A stretch of 64,000 bases of DNA, taken from contig CM051460.1 of the NCBI GenBank assembly GCA_028095005.1, positions 114,115,039 through 114,179,038 on the forward strand, read 5' to 3'. The stretch comes from Rhynchospora pubera (taxonomy: Eukaryota; Streptophyta; Magnoliopsida; Poales; Cyperaceae). The notes beneath the pieces were generated by a model. It was not told where the DNA came from and ran no database searches. It saw nothing but the letters and a program-made list of their open reading frames with translations. Each line of letters starts with the position of its first letter. Position 1 is the first letter of the stretch. Position numbers and translations under genes: made by a program. This document shows, piece after piece, positions 1 through 12,785 of the stretch.

Positions 1-730
1 ATACATAATGATGGGAGAGAAACCTGGCAGTTCAGTTTTAAATGTGAGAAAGGAATCTTGCTCGTCTTCTCGTTCGTTTTATATATTTTTGGTGAGATAA
101 TGCAGGAAAGAAAAATTGTAAAGCTCGTGAAAGTGTCAACAACTGCTTATATAAAGATTTCATACTTGGATCCTTTGGCATTGTTTGCGTCTTCAATTTA
201 AATAAAAAATAACGAAATATGCATCTGAATACAGTTTTTTTCCAACTAAAATCTACAGAATACATAACAATATTAAAAAGTAAGAAAAAATAAACAATAG
301 AAGAAATGCATTAACGGGAATGGTAACATGAATTACGGCTAACGAAAATGCCCAGCATGTATTCAATAAGCTCAGCCACGATACATCTAAATACAGAGAG
401 GTAAATACAACACATGGGTGAAAAAACAAAGCTCTCAGGGTAACTCATGGCCACAAGCCCACAAATGAGCCTAAGAAATGAACATATACATACAGAAAGG
501 AAAAAAGAATAATAAAATGATCAGTTTGAACAACATACATGGCATCCCCCTCCCCCAACCGCACCACACCCAAACCACCACGACCAAAGCCGACAAGCCC
601 AAAAGCCACACCCTCCCTAAAATAAATAGATATCTTCATGCATCTGCAAATGATTCGTATACTCATGGCCCAAAAATGAAGAACGACCAAACAAATTATA
701 TTTTAACATTAGTTATTCTATTTAACAAGT
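1..730. other. Intergenic and 3' UTR sequence downstream of the AGD14-like gene
   Basis: No convincing coding region is seen. The part nearest position 730 is probably the 3' untranslated region of the minus-strand AGD14-like gene, whose stop codon is at 731-733. Short open frames here on both strands have no recognisable domain. The rest is AT-rich and unremarkable. Confidence 0.5.
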
Positions 731-3700
731 CTACCCAAAAGGGTTTCCTCCAACAGTGCCGAAAGAGTTATTGGGGGTACTTGGTTGAGAGTATCTACCA
801 GCTAAGTTTGGATCTGAAAATGAAGCCCCAAATGGAGAGGATCCTGTGTTTACTTGACCCAAAGATCCTTGTTGCCTACAATTACAACATATGCCAATGC
901 AATTAATACCAGCTTTTTCTCAGTTCGGTGCCAAATAAGACCGCATAATATTTTTATGGAATATCATACAAGTAATAATCGTATTTGTCAAAAGTTGAAC
1001 ACTAAAATCTGCTAGAAAATACCCCATGAAATATCATTTCTGTATCCTTGTACAGTTGTACCAACTTTCTGTTTCTTAAACAGAGAAATTTGCATGAAAA
1101 GACCTTTCAGTGGTTGTATCAGTGTGGTGTGGTACAAAGCCAGCATAAATTAGGCTGGAACCAATTAGTACCAGCTGAAAGAGGTACAATCCAGCTGGTA
1201 TGTAAATCCTTAAATAAAAGAAAAAGGGCTGGAAAACATACATCATTGGCATCATGTTGCTAGGCATTTGTTGTGGAATTGACCCAGGGACTTGTTGCAT
1301 CATGTATTGGCCTGTAATTTGCAAAGTAAGCAGTACCAACATAAGAAGAGCAAAAGTTCCATGGTGGATGAGAGAACATTATTCAATTCAAAGTTAGGGT
1401 GTGCATCCCTCAGCAAGCCATTCAAAACTCAAGAAGTGAACATCTCATGTGCCCTTGTCAAACACAGGGAAATTTATAGTACTACTCCTAACATCTCCAA
1501 AAAATAAATTTCCTAAGTTACCCCTAACTCTGTGTACTTTTGGTGTATGACATATTCCCAATAATAATTACGCAGGCCCTTGTCCTTTTGAAAGGTAAGA
1601 GAAAATCCCCAGAAATTAGATTGGAGATGTTACTTGGAGGGACTGCAGCATAAGGCATTTGTTGAGGGGCCATCCATCTTGGAGAAGTATTTTCGAAGCT
1701 GGAGGTTTGCATCAGAGGTTGTTGTGGCAGCGAATTCATATTTGGCGGTGCTCCTTGCATCAGTCCTGGTCCCATTGAAGGAAACTGATGCAAAGAAATT
1801 GGAAAGATATTAGAAACTAAATAGAGTGTAAAATTTATCAAACCAAAAGTATGTTCCCAACAAAATGCCCCATATTATCATAAAACAAAAAGAAAAGACA
1901 GAACATAAGTCTAAAAGTTCCCAACTTCCAAGAACATAAGAAGCCTAACAGGTATTGTACCAGTTTTCAGTTAGACTGGGATGTATGTGCAGGAACAATT
2001 AATGCTAGTAGGCAATTGATAATTAGTACAACTAGGAGATGATGTTTGACCATAAGTGGCTCCTTGCAGGATTGGTGTGTAGAAATATAACACAGGCAGC
2101 AGCGGTTAGTGGGTACCTCTTTTGTGTTCTGAATATTGCTGGTACAGTTGGCTATATGGTTGAATGGCATATTTTTTCCATTTTTTTATTTTATGTGATT
2201 ACTAGGAGCTTGCTACAACAACAACAACAACTAAGCCTTTCGTCCCAAACAAATTGGGGTAGGCTAGAAAAGAAACCCAACAAGAGAAAATAGGAGTTTG
2301 CTAGATAGAAAAAAAAAACCCCTGAAACTTAAGTCCGGGAGTATTGATATAGAAGATAACCACCATAATGCCACCTGTAAACTGGTTCAAATATTGAGGT
2401 ATATCTGAGAACTGTTCTTACTTATAAGTTATAAGATAAACAAAAAGTGAAGAGGCTTATCGTACAGCTGAAGCTTGAGCTGGAGCAGGATCATTGCCTA
2501 TATCAAATGGATTAACAGACTTCATAGGCTGAGGTTGAGGCTGAGGCTGAGGGTAGTTTGGCATTACCTAAAAGTTTGAAATAAGATGCAGATTAATAAA
2601 GATGGAACATAACTTGGAATGATAAAACAACTTAGAACATCTGTCTCCACCTGCATATGCAAATTGATTGGAACATGAAATATCAGCTGCTGTACAGCAG
2701 AAAATAGTGTACAGGTTGAGCTTTTGGTATTTATTTGATTACTGCTTGGTATATAATGGTTCTCATTGAGGCTTCTAGCCTCTATTAAAACTGAAGCAAT
2801 AAATAAGATAACAAAATATTTAATAAATTGAATTATCAACTAGTTTTAGTTCATTATTATCATTACTGTTACCAAAAAGAAGGATTTTACATGTACCATT
2901 GAAGCAGGATATTGCATGCCATAGCCCATCCCAAACTGAGGACCCCGTGGCCAACCTTGCATTGGTGCAGCAGCCGGTGGGTACAGTGATGTGAAGAAAT
3001 CCTAAAAATGATGATGAAAGAAGATGCAATTAGTCCCGAGAACATAGACACACACAAACAGCTCGTTGTCCTCGTAAGTACTCATTTAATGCCATAATAC
3101 CTCAGGGAGTGCTTTCCTTGCACTAGGTTTATTATCACTCGGAGCTGGATTTTCGAGAGGTGGCTGTGCATTATTAGTTGGAATGCTCAGTTGAGCAAAG
3201 CTTTGTGGCTGCAAAGTGAGACCGTATAATAATATCAATATGCAAGCAGGCCTGACCCAAAGTAAAACATTTCTATAAGAGAAAATGTTAAAAGCACATA
3301 AAGAGAAAATGAAGCACAAAAGTGCATTACCTGGTTAGAAGGCACACCAGGAACACCAAATTGCTGCTAATAAGAAAAAAAAGGTAGCAAAATGAAATAA
3401 AAAAAGAATTTCAGTATATCTGATAAGTAATTTTATGAGGTGAATCAACATTCAGTGTCTTTTGTTATTTTAAGGTTGCAATTGTACTTGAGATAAAGAT
3501 CAGAAGCTTGCAGAATCTGAGGTTATCCAGAAACCTACTACACTTGGATAAACTTAAAGGACTCTTTGAGAGTCAATGGCCTAAGTCTGGTGAAACCAAA
3601 ACCCAATATAGTTCCAGAGGAGATCAAATCCAAACTGATTTGACCACAAAATCAGTGAAACTCAAACTAATATTATCTGGGCATATGACCAGTACAATGA

Positions 3701-6700
3701 ACAGCCTGCAACCTCAATTGGTCCGAAATAAAATTAAAATGGAACCTCATAACCAAAATTTCCACCCAACAAAATTTCAAGCTCAATGAAGGCAAGGTAA
3801 ATTGTAAAATAAACATGTGTCATGAGCTTTCCTACATGGAGAGAAGCTGAGCATGGGAAGAATTCTATAATGGCATAGGCCTTTTCTTTTTTCATTTAAG
3901 GCCTCAGAAACCTCACTAAAGATGAGATCTAACCTGATTGCCAGAAGCACCAACCAAAGAAGGTGCATTAAAAGGGGATGGCTGAGTTGTTGACATCTGT
4001 ACACCATTGGCGGGGGTAGGACTCGGATCAGCAAGACTGGGAGGTACCACAGGAGATCCAGAGAGAGACAAGTGTGAAAGAGAAGAATCTAGAGGATTCG
4101 CATTTGTAGCAACAGAAGGCACAGCTTTCTGTGCACCAAAGGCATCAAAAGCTGACCAGTCGTTACTGTTGGTATTAGCCTGTGGGGAGTTGTTCTGCTG
4201 TGGCATGGAAGGTTGAGTCTGAGCCTGTGGCTGAGATGCTGGTTGGGAAGAGTTTGGTGGCTCAAGGTCCTCGCTGAAGTCTATTAGGCTTACAATGGCT
4301 GGTGGTTCTTCTTTCTTAGGTTGTGGAGCAGGCTGCACAGTTGGTTGTGTGGACGGCTGCTGAACAGAGGTTGATTCACCCTGTCCAGACCCTATGCTAC
4401 TTGCAGAAGATGACGTCCTCTAACATAATTTTTGGTTTCACAATATAAGATTATAATCAAATAATGATACTATATCTAGTGAAGTTGAAGGGCAAGGGCA
4501 TCTGACTAGTGATAGTAGTTCTCAGTATTTTTTGTGTTGGGGCCCAAACAATAATTTCAATGCTAATTTTTAATACAATCTTTGGTGAAGTTCAATACAA
4601 GGACATGTAGTCATTGTATGAGCATATGTAGGTCCATGTATGGTACCGCAACTGAAGTAATTTACATTTGTGCCGTCTAGTATTTTCAACCAAAAAATAT
4701 TTATATTTATAAATAAAAAGCACTAACCTCAACTTGTGGCGGTGGTAGTGGATTCACCACTACCTTGGTTCCATTAGGCTTTCCATTGGGCTTAGGCAGC
4801 TCACCAACACGCAAGGGAGGTGCATCATCCCCCAATATGTCTCTAACTGGTCGCACGGGAGGACTCGACCTAGTGTCTCCCTGATAGTTTGGTGATCCCC
4901 CTTGTGGCTTTGTCCCCTCTGGGACCCGCCTTTCGTCAACTCTCTGCTGGGGGCTACGTCTGTAGTCTCCTGGACTCCTCTCGCCATAGGAATATCTGGG
5001 ATTTCTTTCATTGGGTGTGTTTCTTGAATTGTACCCAGGGCTCTCGTTGTATCGTTCATTGTATGGTGGACTTCTAGACGTACCCCAGTAGGAGTCAGGC
5101 CTGCGGCTGTCACTCGTAATTTCACTATCAGTCTGTGAAAGGAACGGAAAAAATTTACTATAGTATAAGCCAACATAGTTATTTACTTGTCTATTTTAAC
5201 TACAGGTTCCAGATGTATGTGCATACGAATATATATATATAGTCAGCGAGGCTATACTATGCATAGGCAATCAAAAGCCACTCAAAATCTAACTTTTAAG
5301 CAACAGGTATGGCTCCAAATCTAAATTTTTGAGATTCGGATGGCCGATCAAAAGCCACTAAATTTGATATACATATGGAAATATTGCAGAAAACCAAATT
5401 TTAATATACAAAGATTCTTTGGAGAGAGAGAGAACCATTCATATTGGATGGTCCAGAATTTTTTAACTTACTGGCTTTTTATCCATCCAGAAAAATAGTA
5501 CAAGAATTTACAAAAAATGTGAAATTTGGTTTTTAGAAGAGTCCAGTACATACATCAAATTAACTGCCTCAATCCGCCGTTAGAATATTGAAAATAAAAA
5601 ATTTTAGATCAAATAGAGCGTTGGTCCAACAAATCAGTGCTATCCATAGTATGAAGTACCATAGCCTCACTTATATATTTAATTTTATATTTAGAAGTAT
5701 GATGTCAGCAATAATTCAAACTCTGCAATAAATTTTGGTTGGTACATTCATGTGGAGGACATGACAGTTAAACTCTCCTAAAACCAGAAAAATGTGCATA
5801 ACTCAGCCCGTTCCACACTAGTAAAGTCAAGTACATAGTGATAAACTGCAATGGTAAAAATGTAATGTGGTATCCTTAATGTATCATACATAAGATTATA
5901 GTTTTAACTCTACATAAGAGAAGTTACCATATGTCAAAAAACCTGAAATATTACTGAATGGGTATAATTTTCACCTTGGGCTTTGAAGAACGTCGATCTC
6001 CTGAAAATCTTCTTTCCTGATAGACATGCTTGATGAAATCTCTTAGTCTGTCAATGTTACTGAGGTAAAAAATGCAAGGGTCAGTATTTTTCACAAAACA
6101 TACAAGCAAATGACAAGTAAATTAATTTTGTTTTGAAAAAACTTCTTAGTAGTTTGATCTGTACCTTAGTGCCCAAAAAGGATATCAAATACTATTTTTG
6201 CTGTAACTCTAACTAAAAAGTCCCCTGACGATTAGATCGAAACTCCCAAATCACCCGAAAATAAAATTATAAAAGAGGGAAAAGGGAACACATGGGGATA
6301 ATATCAAACAAGCACAACTTGAACCCAAAAAATATAAAAAAACAAACTCTGTTTGAGTAATGGTGCGGTCCTGTAACTTCTGGGATGAAGTAATTGCAAC
6401 CCAAATATGCTATGTGCAGTCAATCCACAGAAAGTAGTATTGTATTACGTTTGTAATGAATGCCATGGCATATTTGCAGAATAGAGGAACAAAGTCAGAT
6501 GCCTAAGAGTCCAACTGCTACTGCCAAGTATGTGGGGGTTTAAACTTGGTTACAAGGACAAAAAAAAAAACTCAACGTAAATTTTTCAGAAAAGAAATAA
6601 CCTGCTATCAGGGAATTGGCTGCGTTGTGGATCCCATTCTTTAAAGAAGATCTCCCTGGCGCGCTATATTTAACAGAAATTGATAAATTAATATGGAAAA

Positions 6701-8499
6701 TGTGCTCAAAGTGTAGGCAACGAGAAAAACCAAAAACATTATGGTTTATTCATCAGAACCTTTAAGCAACATGCTTTCTTGTAAATATAAGAACTATACT
6801 TACTAGAACAAGAAAATGTTGCCAGTTAAGGCATTTATTTTTGAGAAGTACCCAAAAATATCCTTACTTTCAGTCATCTAACAATAGCAGAGTGCACGTG
6901 AAATTTCCTTTTAAAATAAAACCATGGAAAGAAGGAAAAGGCACCTCATTTCCACCCTCTTGAAGGGCAGCAACTTCCTGGGAAGTGAACTTTGCCATGG
7001 ATACTGATTTAACCCGGTGGGTGAACTCCCGACTGACAAATAAAAGAAAATGTCAGTATGTCACCTATTAGCAATAAACTCAAAATGCAATATGATTCAT
7101 AAAGCTTTTGTCCAACGCCAGTTTAACTGATGATAATAATCTAGATTTTTACTTATTCTAAGAAACAGTTTTACAGAAGTATTCAAATTGGCATATCCGT
7201 CAGTCAGCAGACTGTATTGCTCCATTGTAATGCATACATTCCAGTAGATTGAGAATTACCACAAAACATCAAAGGAAGGATATGCTACCTTTAGTGGTTA
7301 TCTTCTCTTTCTCAAAATATTAAAAAGTGAAAAGCTAAGATTCAGTTCTTCACATTGACTGAGGAAGGCAATGAGGGCAGGTTGATTTTCAAATCTCAAA
7401 AAGGGCAGGGAAACAAAGGAGTATATGAACATATGGATATTTTTTTTGTCTTCTAGACAGTGTACAGGGATATCTCTAATTTAGCAGAAAAGTGACTAAA
7501 ACATTTGGTTTTGCAGGCTACAAACAAATTGCTACTGAATTACAAGATCAAATTATTGTAATAAACGATTTGCATAGCAAAACCAGCTCAGTTAGACAAG
7601 TATTGCAATTACACAAGTCAAAGATCAAATTCACAAGGTTGAATATGCATGAAGGTGAGGTCATGATCTGCTTCTATATGGGAACTGAGTAAAAAAAAAA
7701 AAGGAAAAAAAAATTGCAAATCAAAAGACTGAAGTGGAAAAAAGAAATCAGTCTCTTACTGAACTCCGCTACAGTTGGTGCAAATGAAGGTCCAGAAGTT
7801 TGTGCATACATATTGTGGTCCCTGTTAGAGTAAACATTACTAAGTCTATTGAGAAACAAGAGGCAGCTAAGGAATGAATATACAAAAAGCATTGCAATAA
7901 CTTGCTTCAGATGGCATTTATTCTTATATTACGTCAGCGAAATCTGAAATAATAGTGACAGTTTATAGGTGACCATGCAATAGGAAAAAAAAATATTTGT
8001 AAGGGTTTCCAATTTTGGCCATATATACTGGCAACGGTCACTTGGAAAAGACACCAAATGCTGTTTGATTGAATTTGACTTAAATATGATTAGACTGGTT
8101 TAGCAGTAGGTTCAAGTTAAGCATTCAGGCAAACAGACAAATGTTTCATACTTCCATTTATTCAGACTGAAAGTTGGTTTAAGTATTATTATAGCACCAG
8201 AAGAAATTGAAATAATAACTAAATCCTTCTGATTGTGCCTATGTATGGTTTACAAGTTTCTGAATTGAAGTACACCCTTTTGGTGTGGAATTAAGATAAA
8301 GTTGATAGATAAACACTCTAAAAACGCTCAAATTTTGTTTCAAGCCCTTGATCACTCCAAAGTAAAATCAACAATTACATTAATATTAAAGTGACATTAC
8401 CAAATTATTGCAATTGATGCATCTCTTGTTGGCAGGGAGCTTCAAAAGCCCACGAATTATCTTCTCATTTTTCTCCTCCTCTTTCATCCGATTTGCCAT
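731..8499 (-). CDS. AGD14: AGD14-like ADP-ribosylation factor GTPase-activating protein, 14 exons
   Basis: Predicted to stimulate GTP hydrolysis by Arf GTPases in vesicle trafficking. I traced 14 coding exons on the minus strand, with GT/AG borders and matching phases: 8401-8499, 7760-7821, 6945-7032, 6602-6663, 5975-6059, 4728-5132, 3934-4419, 3331-3366, 3101-3208, 2897-3001, 2466-2567, 1634-1784, 1242-1311 and 731-875. Together they give 2004 nt, 667 aa plus stop, close to the length I recall for Arabidopsis AGD14. The start is the ATG at 8497-8499 (MANRMKEEEKNEK). Residues about 10-130 form the ArfGAP domain: zinc finger C27-x2-C30-x16-C47-x2-C50 followed by the catalytic-finger arginine R55. 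The rest is low-complexity, rich in P, Q, S and N, with SLIDF and NPFD motifs, and ends in NPFG. Such NPF motifs typically bind EH domains. The exact ends of the Q-rich exons 11-13 are the least certain. Confidence 0.92.
2209..2276. repeat. Short interspersed repeat tail in AGD14 intron (SINE-like)
   Basis: A run of ACAACAACAACAA is followed by CCTTTCGTCCCAAACAAATT and GGGGTAGGCTAGA. This resembles a terminal module widely dispersed in plant genomes and found in plant SINEs, where a CAA-repeat precedes CCTT-TCCCA and GGGTxGGCTA. It lies in the intron between exons 11 and 12 of the AGD14-like gene. Only this module is clear; I could not delimit a full element or a target duplication. Confidence 0.45.
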
Positions 8500-8523
8500 T
8501 GCCCCGTTTCAATTCCGAGGAAT

Positions 8524-8750
8524 CGAGGCCTATTGAAGAAAACCCAAAAATTGAACACCCAATATTGCAAAATGCACGCAAAGAAAGCGAACAAAAGATT
8601 AAATACCGAACTAAAACAGATAATTCGACCCAAAATCACTTAGATCTGAACAAAGCTCTAAGCACATAGGAGCAAAAATTGAGCGAAACGCATACCTTAT
8701 GGCAAATCAAACGAGATCTTCGAAGAGAGAAGATCTAAGAGGAGGGAGAA
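8524..8750 (-). promoter_or_regulatory. Probable 5' UTR exon and leader intron of the AGD14-like gene
   Basis: On the minus strand a good donor (AAG|GTATGC, around 8695-8697) follows a purine-rich stretch. An acceptor (TTCAATAG) lies near 8532, upstream of the start codon at 8499. This suggests a non-coding first exon ending near 8697 and a leader intron of about 165 bp. No TATA box was identified. Transcript data would settle it. Confidence 0.45.
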
Positions 8751-9480
8751 GATGCAAAAAACAAAACGAGAATATGAGAAGATGAAAAGCTTTCTCTGGT
8801 ATCAAATTTGTGTAGTTGGGTCAATCGAAAGAAAAACAGCTAAGACACACCCCGTGCTCTTCTCTTGTTTAAACAAATCTCATGACCTCCTGGTAGCCAA
8901 GATGTGTCTTAGATCAGAATCCAACGGTTCTAAAAAACTTATATGTAAATAAAGGATCTCTATTTAGTTTTGAACTGGAGGTGAGATGAGATATTATAAA
9001 TTTCACATACTTAACTCCGTGAAATTTCCCCGCGACAAATTAGAGCGGCCGGACGAATTATAAAAAAATTAAAAATCGTAAGTTAAAAACTTTAAAGTTG
9101 TTGTTTAATTCACACGGCGACTCGTTACAGGTATGTCTGTATAGGTAAATCCATAAGGGAACTTGTGTTCGTACAATGCGCTCCGAAAAGTTGTAGAATG
9201 AACGGCGGTTTGACGGAGAAAGTTTACCCGCGTGGGCCCGTGGCAGTGAAAATATGCTTACGGGAAATTGAGATCTAGTCTCGCGCGGGACCGTCCGGCG
9301 CATAAATCACAGCCGTGTGATTTAATCTCAATGGCAAAGGGAGCTCCGTGCATGTAACCTGATCGATAGGCCCGAACCGTCCAGATCAGATCGAACGGTT
9401 CGTAGGCTGCACTGGACGGTCCCGCGCGGGAGCAAATTCGGATTGTGCTTACGGGTGTGGCAACAGCTGTGTGCTCCAAA
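8751..9480. repeat. Intergenic region with GC-rich inverted repeat around 9270-9435
   Basis: No gene recognised. Around 9271-9297 the sequence CGCGCGGGACCGTCC occurs, and its reverse complement GGACGGTCCCGCGCG lies at about 9413-9430, giving two arms about 120 bp apart. Between them is GAACCGTCCAGATCAGATCGAACGGTTC-type sequence, itself an imperfect hairpin. A related stretch with GGACGGTCC next to a GATCAGATC block lies at about 23430-23570, so this is probably a dispersed MITE-like repeat. Confidence 0.4.
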
Positions 9481-9799
9481 CCTCTAACGGAAGGAAATGT
9501 TTCGCGTGCATTTCCAAAACAGGTAATATTTTAAACGATAATTAACTAATTTTTATTTTATAGTCATTTTCATACATTTATTATTATTAGAGTAGTTCAT
9601 GTATATTGCTCTTATAATTATTCAACTAGAGAGATTAAACAACTTCATAAAATTTATTAAACGAGAGATGAAAAGAAAGATCTCGCTCATATCAATATTT
9701 TTCTCCTTTTTTTTTTTCTGAGGTATGAAGGAAAGATGTGCTGAACGTGTGAAAAAATAGCTAGTGTATATGAAATTATTTTACTTTTACTCTAACATT

Positions 9800-10180
9800 A
9801 TTACGAAGAAAAATTTTTCCGATGCTCCCAAACGCCCCGAGTTTACTATCTAATTACTTTTTAAAAATTAATGAAAAATATATTTTCGTATGAGTTTTGT
9901 AAATTGGAGTTCATTTGATATTCGATCAAATGCCTGAACAAGAGCATATTATAATTAATCAATCATACTTGACAAGATTTATTCATTTTTCCACATCTTT
10001 ATCGAGTAGCAAAATAAATTTCAAAGTTTACAAAACTTGTATGAAAAATACACCGCTTGTAAATTTAAAAAAGATTGACGCGGTTTTTTTTTTTTTGAAA
10101 AAAAATAACTTTCGACATCTGGAGGCACTCAAAATGTAAATACTGAAATCTCCCTGTATTCATAATAACGACAATATATT
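9800..10180. repeat. Decayed fold-back MITE
   Basis: The segment from about 9860 (TTCGTATGAGTTTTGTAAA, then TTTGATATTCGATCAAATG) is matched in inverted orientation by 9995-10055 (ATCGAGTAGCAAAATAAATT, then ACAAAACTTGTATGAAAAAT). The arms are diverged. The sequence resembles the better-preserved fold-back element at 56449-56875, which also carries TTTTATAAGTTT and ATTTGATACTTGATCAAG. Boundaries and a target duplication could not be fixed. Confidence 0.4.
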
Positions 10181-10482
10181 AAATTTGTTGTCAAATATAA
10201 ATTTGCTAATTTTGAAAAGGTGCAGAATAGAGCGAGGAAAAAAAATGAGAAAATTAATAATTTTTACATGACAATTTTTTTCTGCATTTTTAAAACAGAC
10301 TTAAACCAAGTCATTATTTGATTCTTTGTCAAAAAAAAAAAATCATTAGTATTTTATTTTTATTAAAAATTTAGAATACAACAAATTAATATTTTTTTCA
10401 CAAAAACGCTCTTGCATCTTTTAAATTTCCATTTTTTAAAAGGGGATTCTTCCAATTATCACTCTTCTAGCGTTATTTCTTA

Positions 10483-12785
10483 CTAGGGGGAACAATCGAG
10501 CTTCGCTCGATATTTGACTTACAAATAAATAACTTAGTTTATATAATTCAATTATATCTGGTCCTCAAATAAAAAAATTATGTCGATGTTATCTCAATAA
10601 AAGAATTTTTCAGTAGCTTTGCTATAATTCAATTATGCTTATTAGATGTAGGAGGTTTTTTAAGTTATGTAAAATTTTTAAACATAGTTCATTTAAGATC
10701 AGATGTACCGCTTCATATAACATAAGCTCCTTGGTGAAATAACAATAAAATTATTGTGCTTCCTATGTCCATCAGAAAGTTTTAATCTAATATTTTTATT
10801 AAGACAAAATAAACCTCTATTTACATTCAATAGGCTTTTAAATAATTAATTATTATTTGTGTGTTTACTCTTCTCTTTTGAGTTATGGAAATTATCTTTG
10901 TCATTGATGCGATTCACTTACCCCTTGATTCTCTCTCCAATTTTGACCCTTTCAATCTTCTATAAATACTCCAATTTTAGGGAGCTTTTCTACAGTAACA
11001 TTGATGATGTCATCATCATTTCTCCAACTACCATCATCTCCATTTTTCTGAAATTGGAGCCTCCATTTCTAAAATTCAGATCAAATATAGTTGTATTTTT
11101 AAATTGTTATGATCCCTTCAAAAAATCATTTGGTGATAAAAATTTATATGCAAGCTAACAAAAATATGTTGAATTTAATTATATAATTTTTTAACTATAG
11201 AATTAGAAAATATTTTAAATAATTTTCTTAATCTCATAAAATTTCTTTCTATTATAGTTATATTTTTTAATTGTTTCAAGGATTTGGAAAAATCATTAGG
11301 CTATGAAAAATTATAGGCTTGTTTGGATGCAATTGGAATTTGGGGAATTTCAAATTCCTAAGTATAAATTTATTATAAACAATCCAAACTTTTCACAAAG
11401 TTACACACTTTCCAATAAATTTATGCCTAGAAATTAGAAATTTTCTAAATTCTTCAAATTCCTAAGCGATCCAAACGGCCCCTATGTGCTTACTCAAAGA
11501 TATATGAAGAATTTAGTGACATGAAATTTTATAACTATAGACTTAAATATTTGAAATAATTTTTTCAATCTCATCCCCATAATTTCATAAAATTTCAATA
11601 GGTTTTAAATTATTTAAAGGAATTTATAACTTTATTTATGCATAAATTTTATATAAATATTTTTTAAATTATGAAAAATTTATGCCATACAGTTATTTTT
11701 AATATAACCATATAATTTTGTGCAATATAAAATATACGGTATGTTTAAATTTTGTTGAGATTAATTATTACTTCAATTGGCTACAAAAAAAATTATATCT
11801 TTCATCATAAAAATAAAAAATTTAATAACTATAGAGTTGTAAATATTTTTTAAAATTTTTAAATATGATTACTAAATTATATTATTTCATTAAATATAAT
11901 TCTACTTTTAATTGTTTCCAAACATTTCCAAAATATGTTGATGTATAAAATTTCTATACATCATAAAAAAATTATACAAAAATCTAATGATATGAACTTT
12001 TTAGATTTTATACTTTCACAATATTTTATATATTTTTCATTTCTGCAAATTTTCATAATAGTATTTAAAATGTTGGATTGCAGACATATATTCCTAGATT
12101 GATTTTTTTATTAAATTTTACATATATGCATACAAAAATTATGTTGATCCAATGATATTGAATTTTTTCGATATTTTTAGCAATTTTCATCTTTTTAAAA
12201 ATTTACAAATTCTATACAACTGCATAACTTTTGAAATATTTGGCGATTTTTAAAAATTAATTTTTTCATCAAATTTTATATGAATAGTAAATATGAGAAA
12301 TCCATTGTTGCTAAGTAATTTAAATTATTTGTAAGATAGTATTTAATTTTATTGGTATTCAATTATTGATTATAGATAATAAAAAAATAAAAGTTGATCA
12401 AATTGGTAAAACTTAGAAAAATTTTAAGATAGTTGGTTTTGTCCAAGATGAACACAGTTGGTTTTGTTCTCATAATTCTAACACTTTTTAACAAAAATAT
12501 TTAATGATTACATGTCACCCGTCACTTTCTATATAGTAAAAATGATAGAGACAATTAAGGTCTCTTGAAATTAAAAATCTCCATTAACAATAGTTCCGAT
12601 ATAAATGATAAATATATTATAAATGACACACATACAAAACTATGCAATTAATTACAATCAAAAGATCAATTGTAAGATAATTTGGTATTTATTCAAATAT
12701 TTACAATCATAATTCTAGCCCTTATAAAAATTATAAGTTAGCCTTAAAACTCCGCTCATCGCGCGAAGCGCGAATCTAAAGCTAG
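10483..12785. mobile_element. Segment bounded by two Helitron 3' ends in opposite orientation
   Basis: At the right end (plus strand) a hairpin CGCGC-GAA-GCGCG (12760-12772) is followed nine bases later by CTAG (12782-12785) and then T. That is the classical Helitron 3' terminus. At the left end the same architecture reads on the minus strand: a hairpin TCGAG-CGAAG-CTCGA at about 10495-10514, then a short spacer and CTAG at 10483-10486 followed by T. The interior is very AT-rich, has no Rep/helicase ORF and contains a MITE near 11316. Neither 5' (TC) end was found. It may be two abutting or nested non-autonomous Helitrons, or one composite. Confidence 0.55.
11316..11483. mobile_element. Small GGCC/GTTTGGAT-type MITE
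   Basis: The left end GGCTTGTTTGGATGC is mirrored by the right end GATCCAAACGGCCCC. The interior shares the block TTTATTATAAACAATCCAAA and the following TTCACAAAGTTACACACTT with the MITEs at 26502-26883 and 27303-27491, so all three are one family. It lies inside the Helitron-bounded segment, so it is a nested insertion or cargo. Confidence 0.6.

Noticed and set aside
478..906. 142-codon plus-strand open frame
   Set aside because: It overlaps the last AGD14 exon on the opposite strand and has no domain or splice logic of its own.
4760..5176. 138-codon minus-strand open frame
   Set aside because: It is an out-of-frame reading of AGD14 exon 6. The true frame is rich in R, S, P and Y and joins both neighbouring exons in phase.
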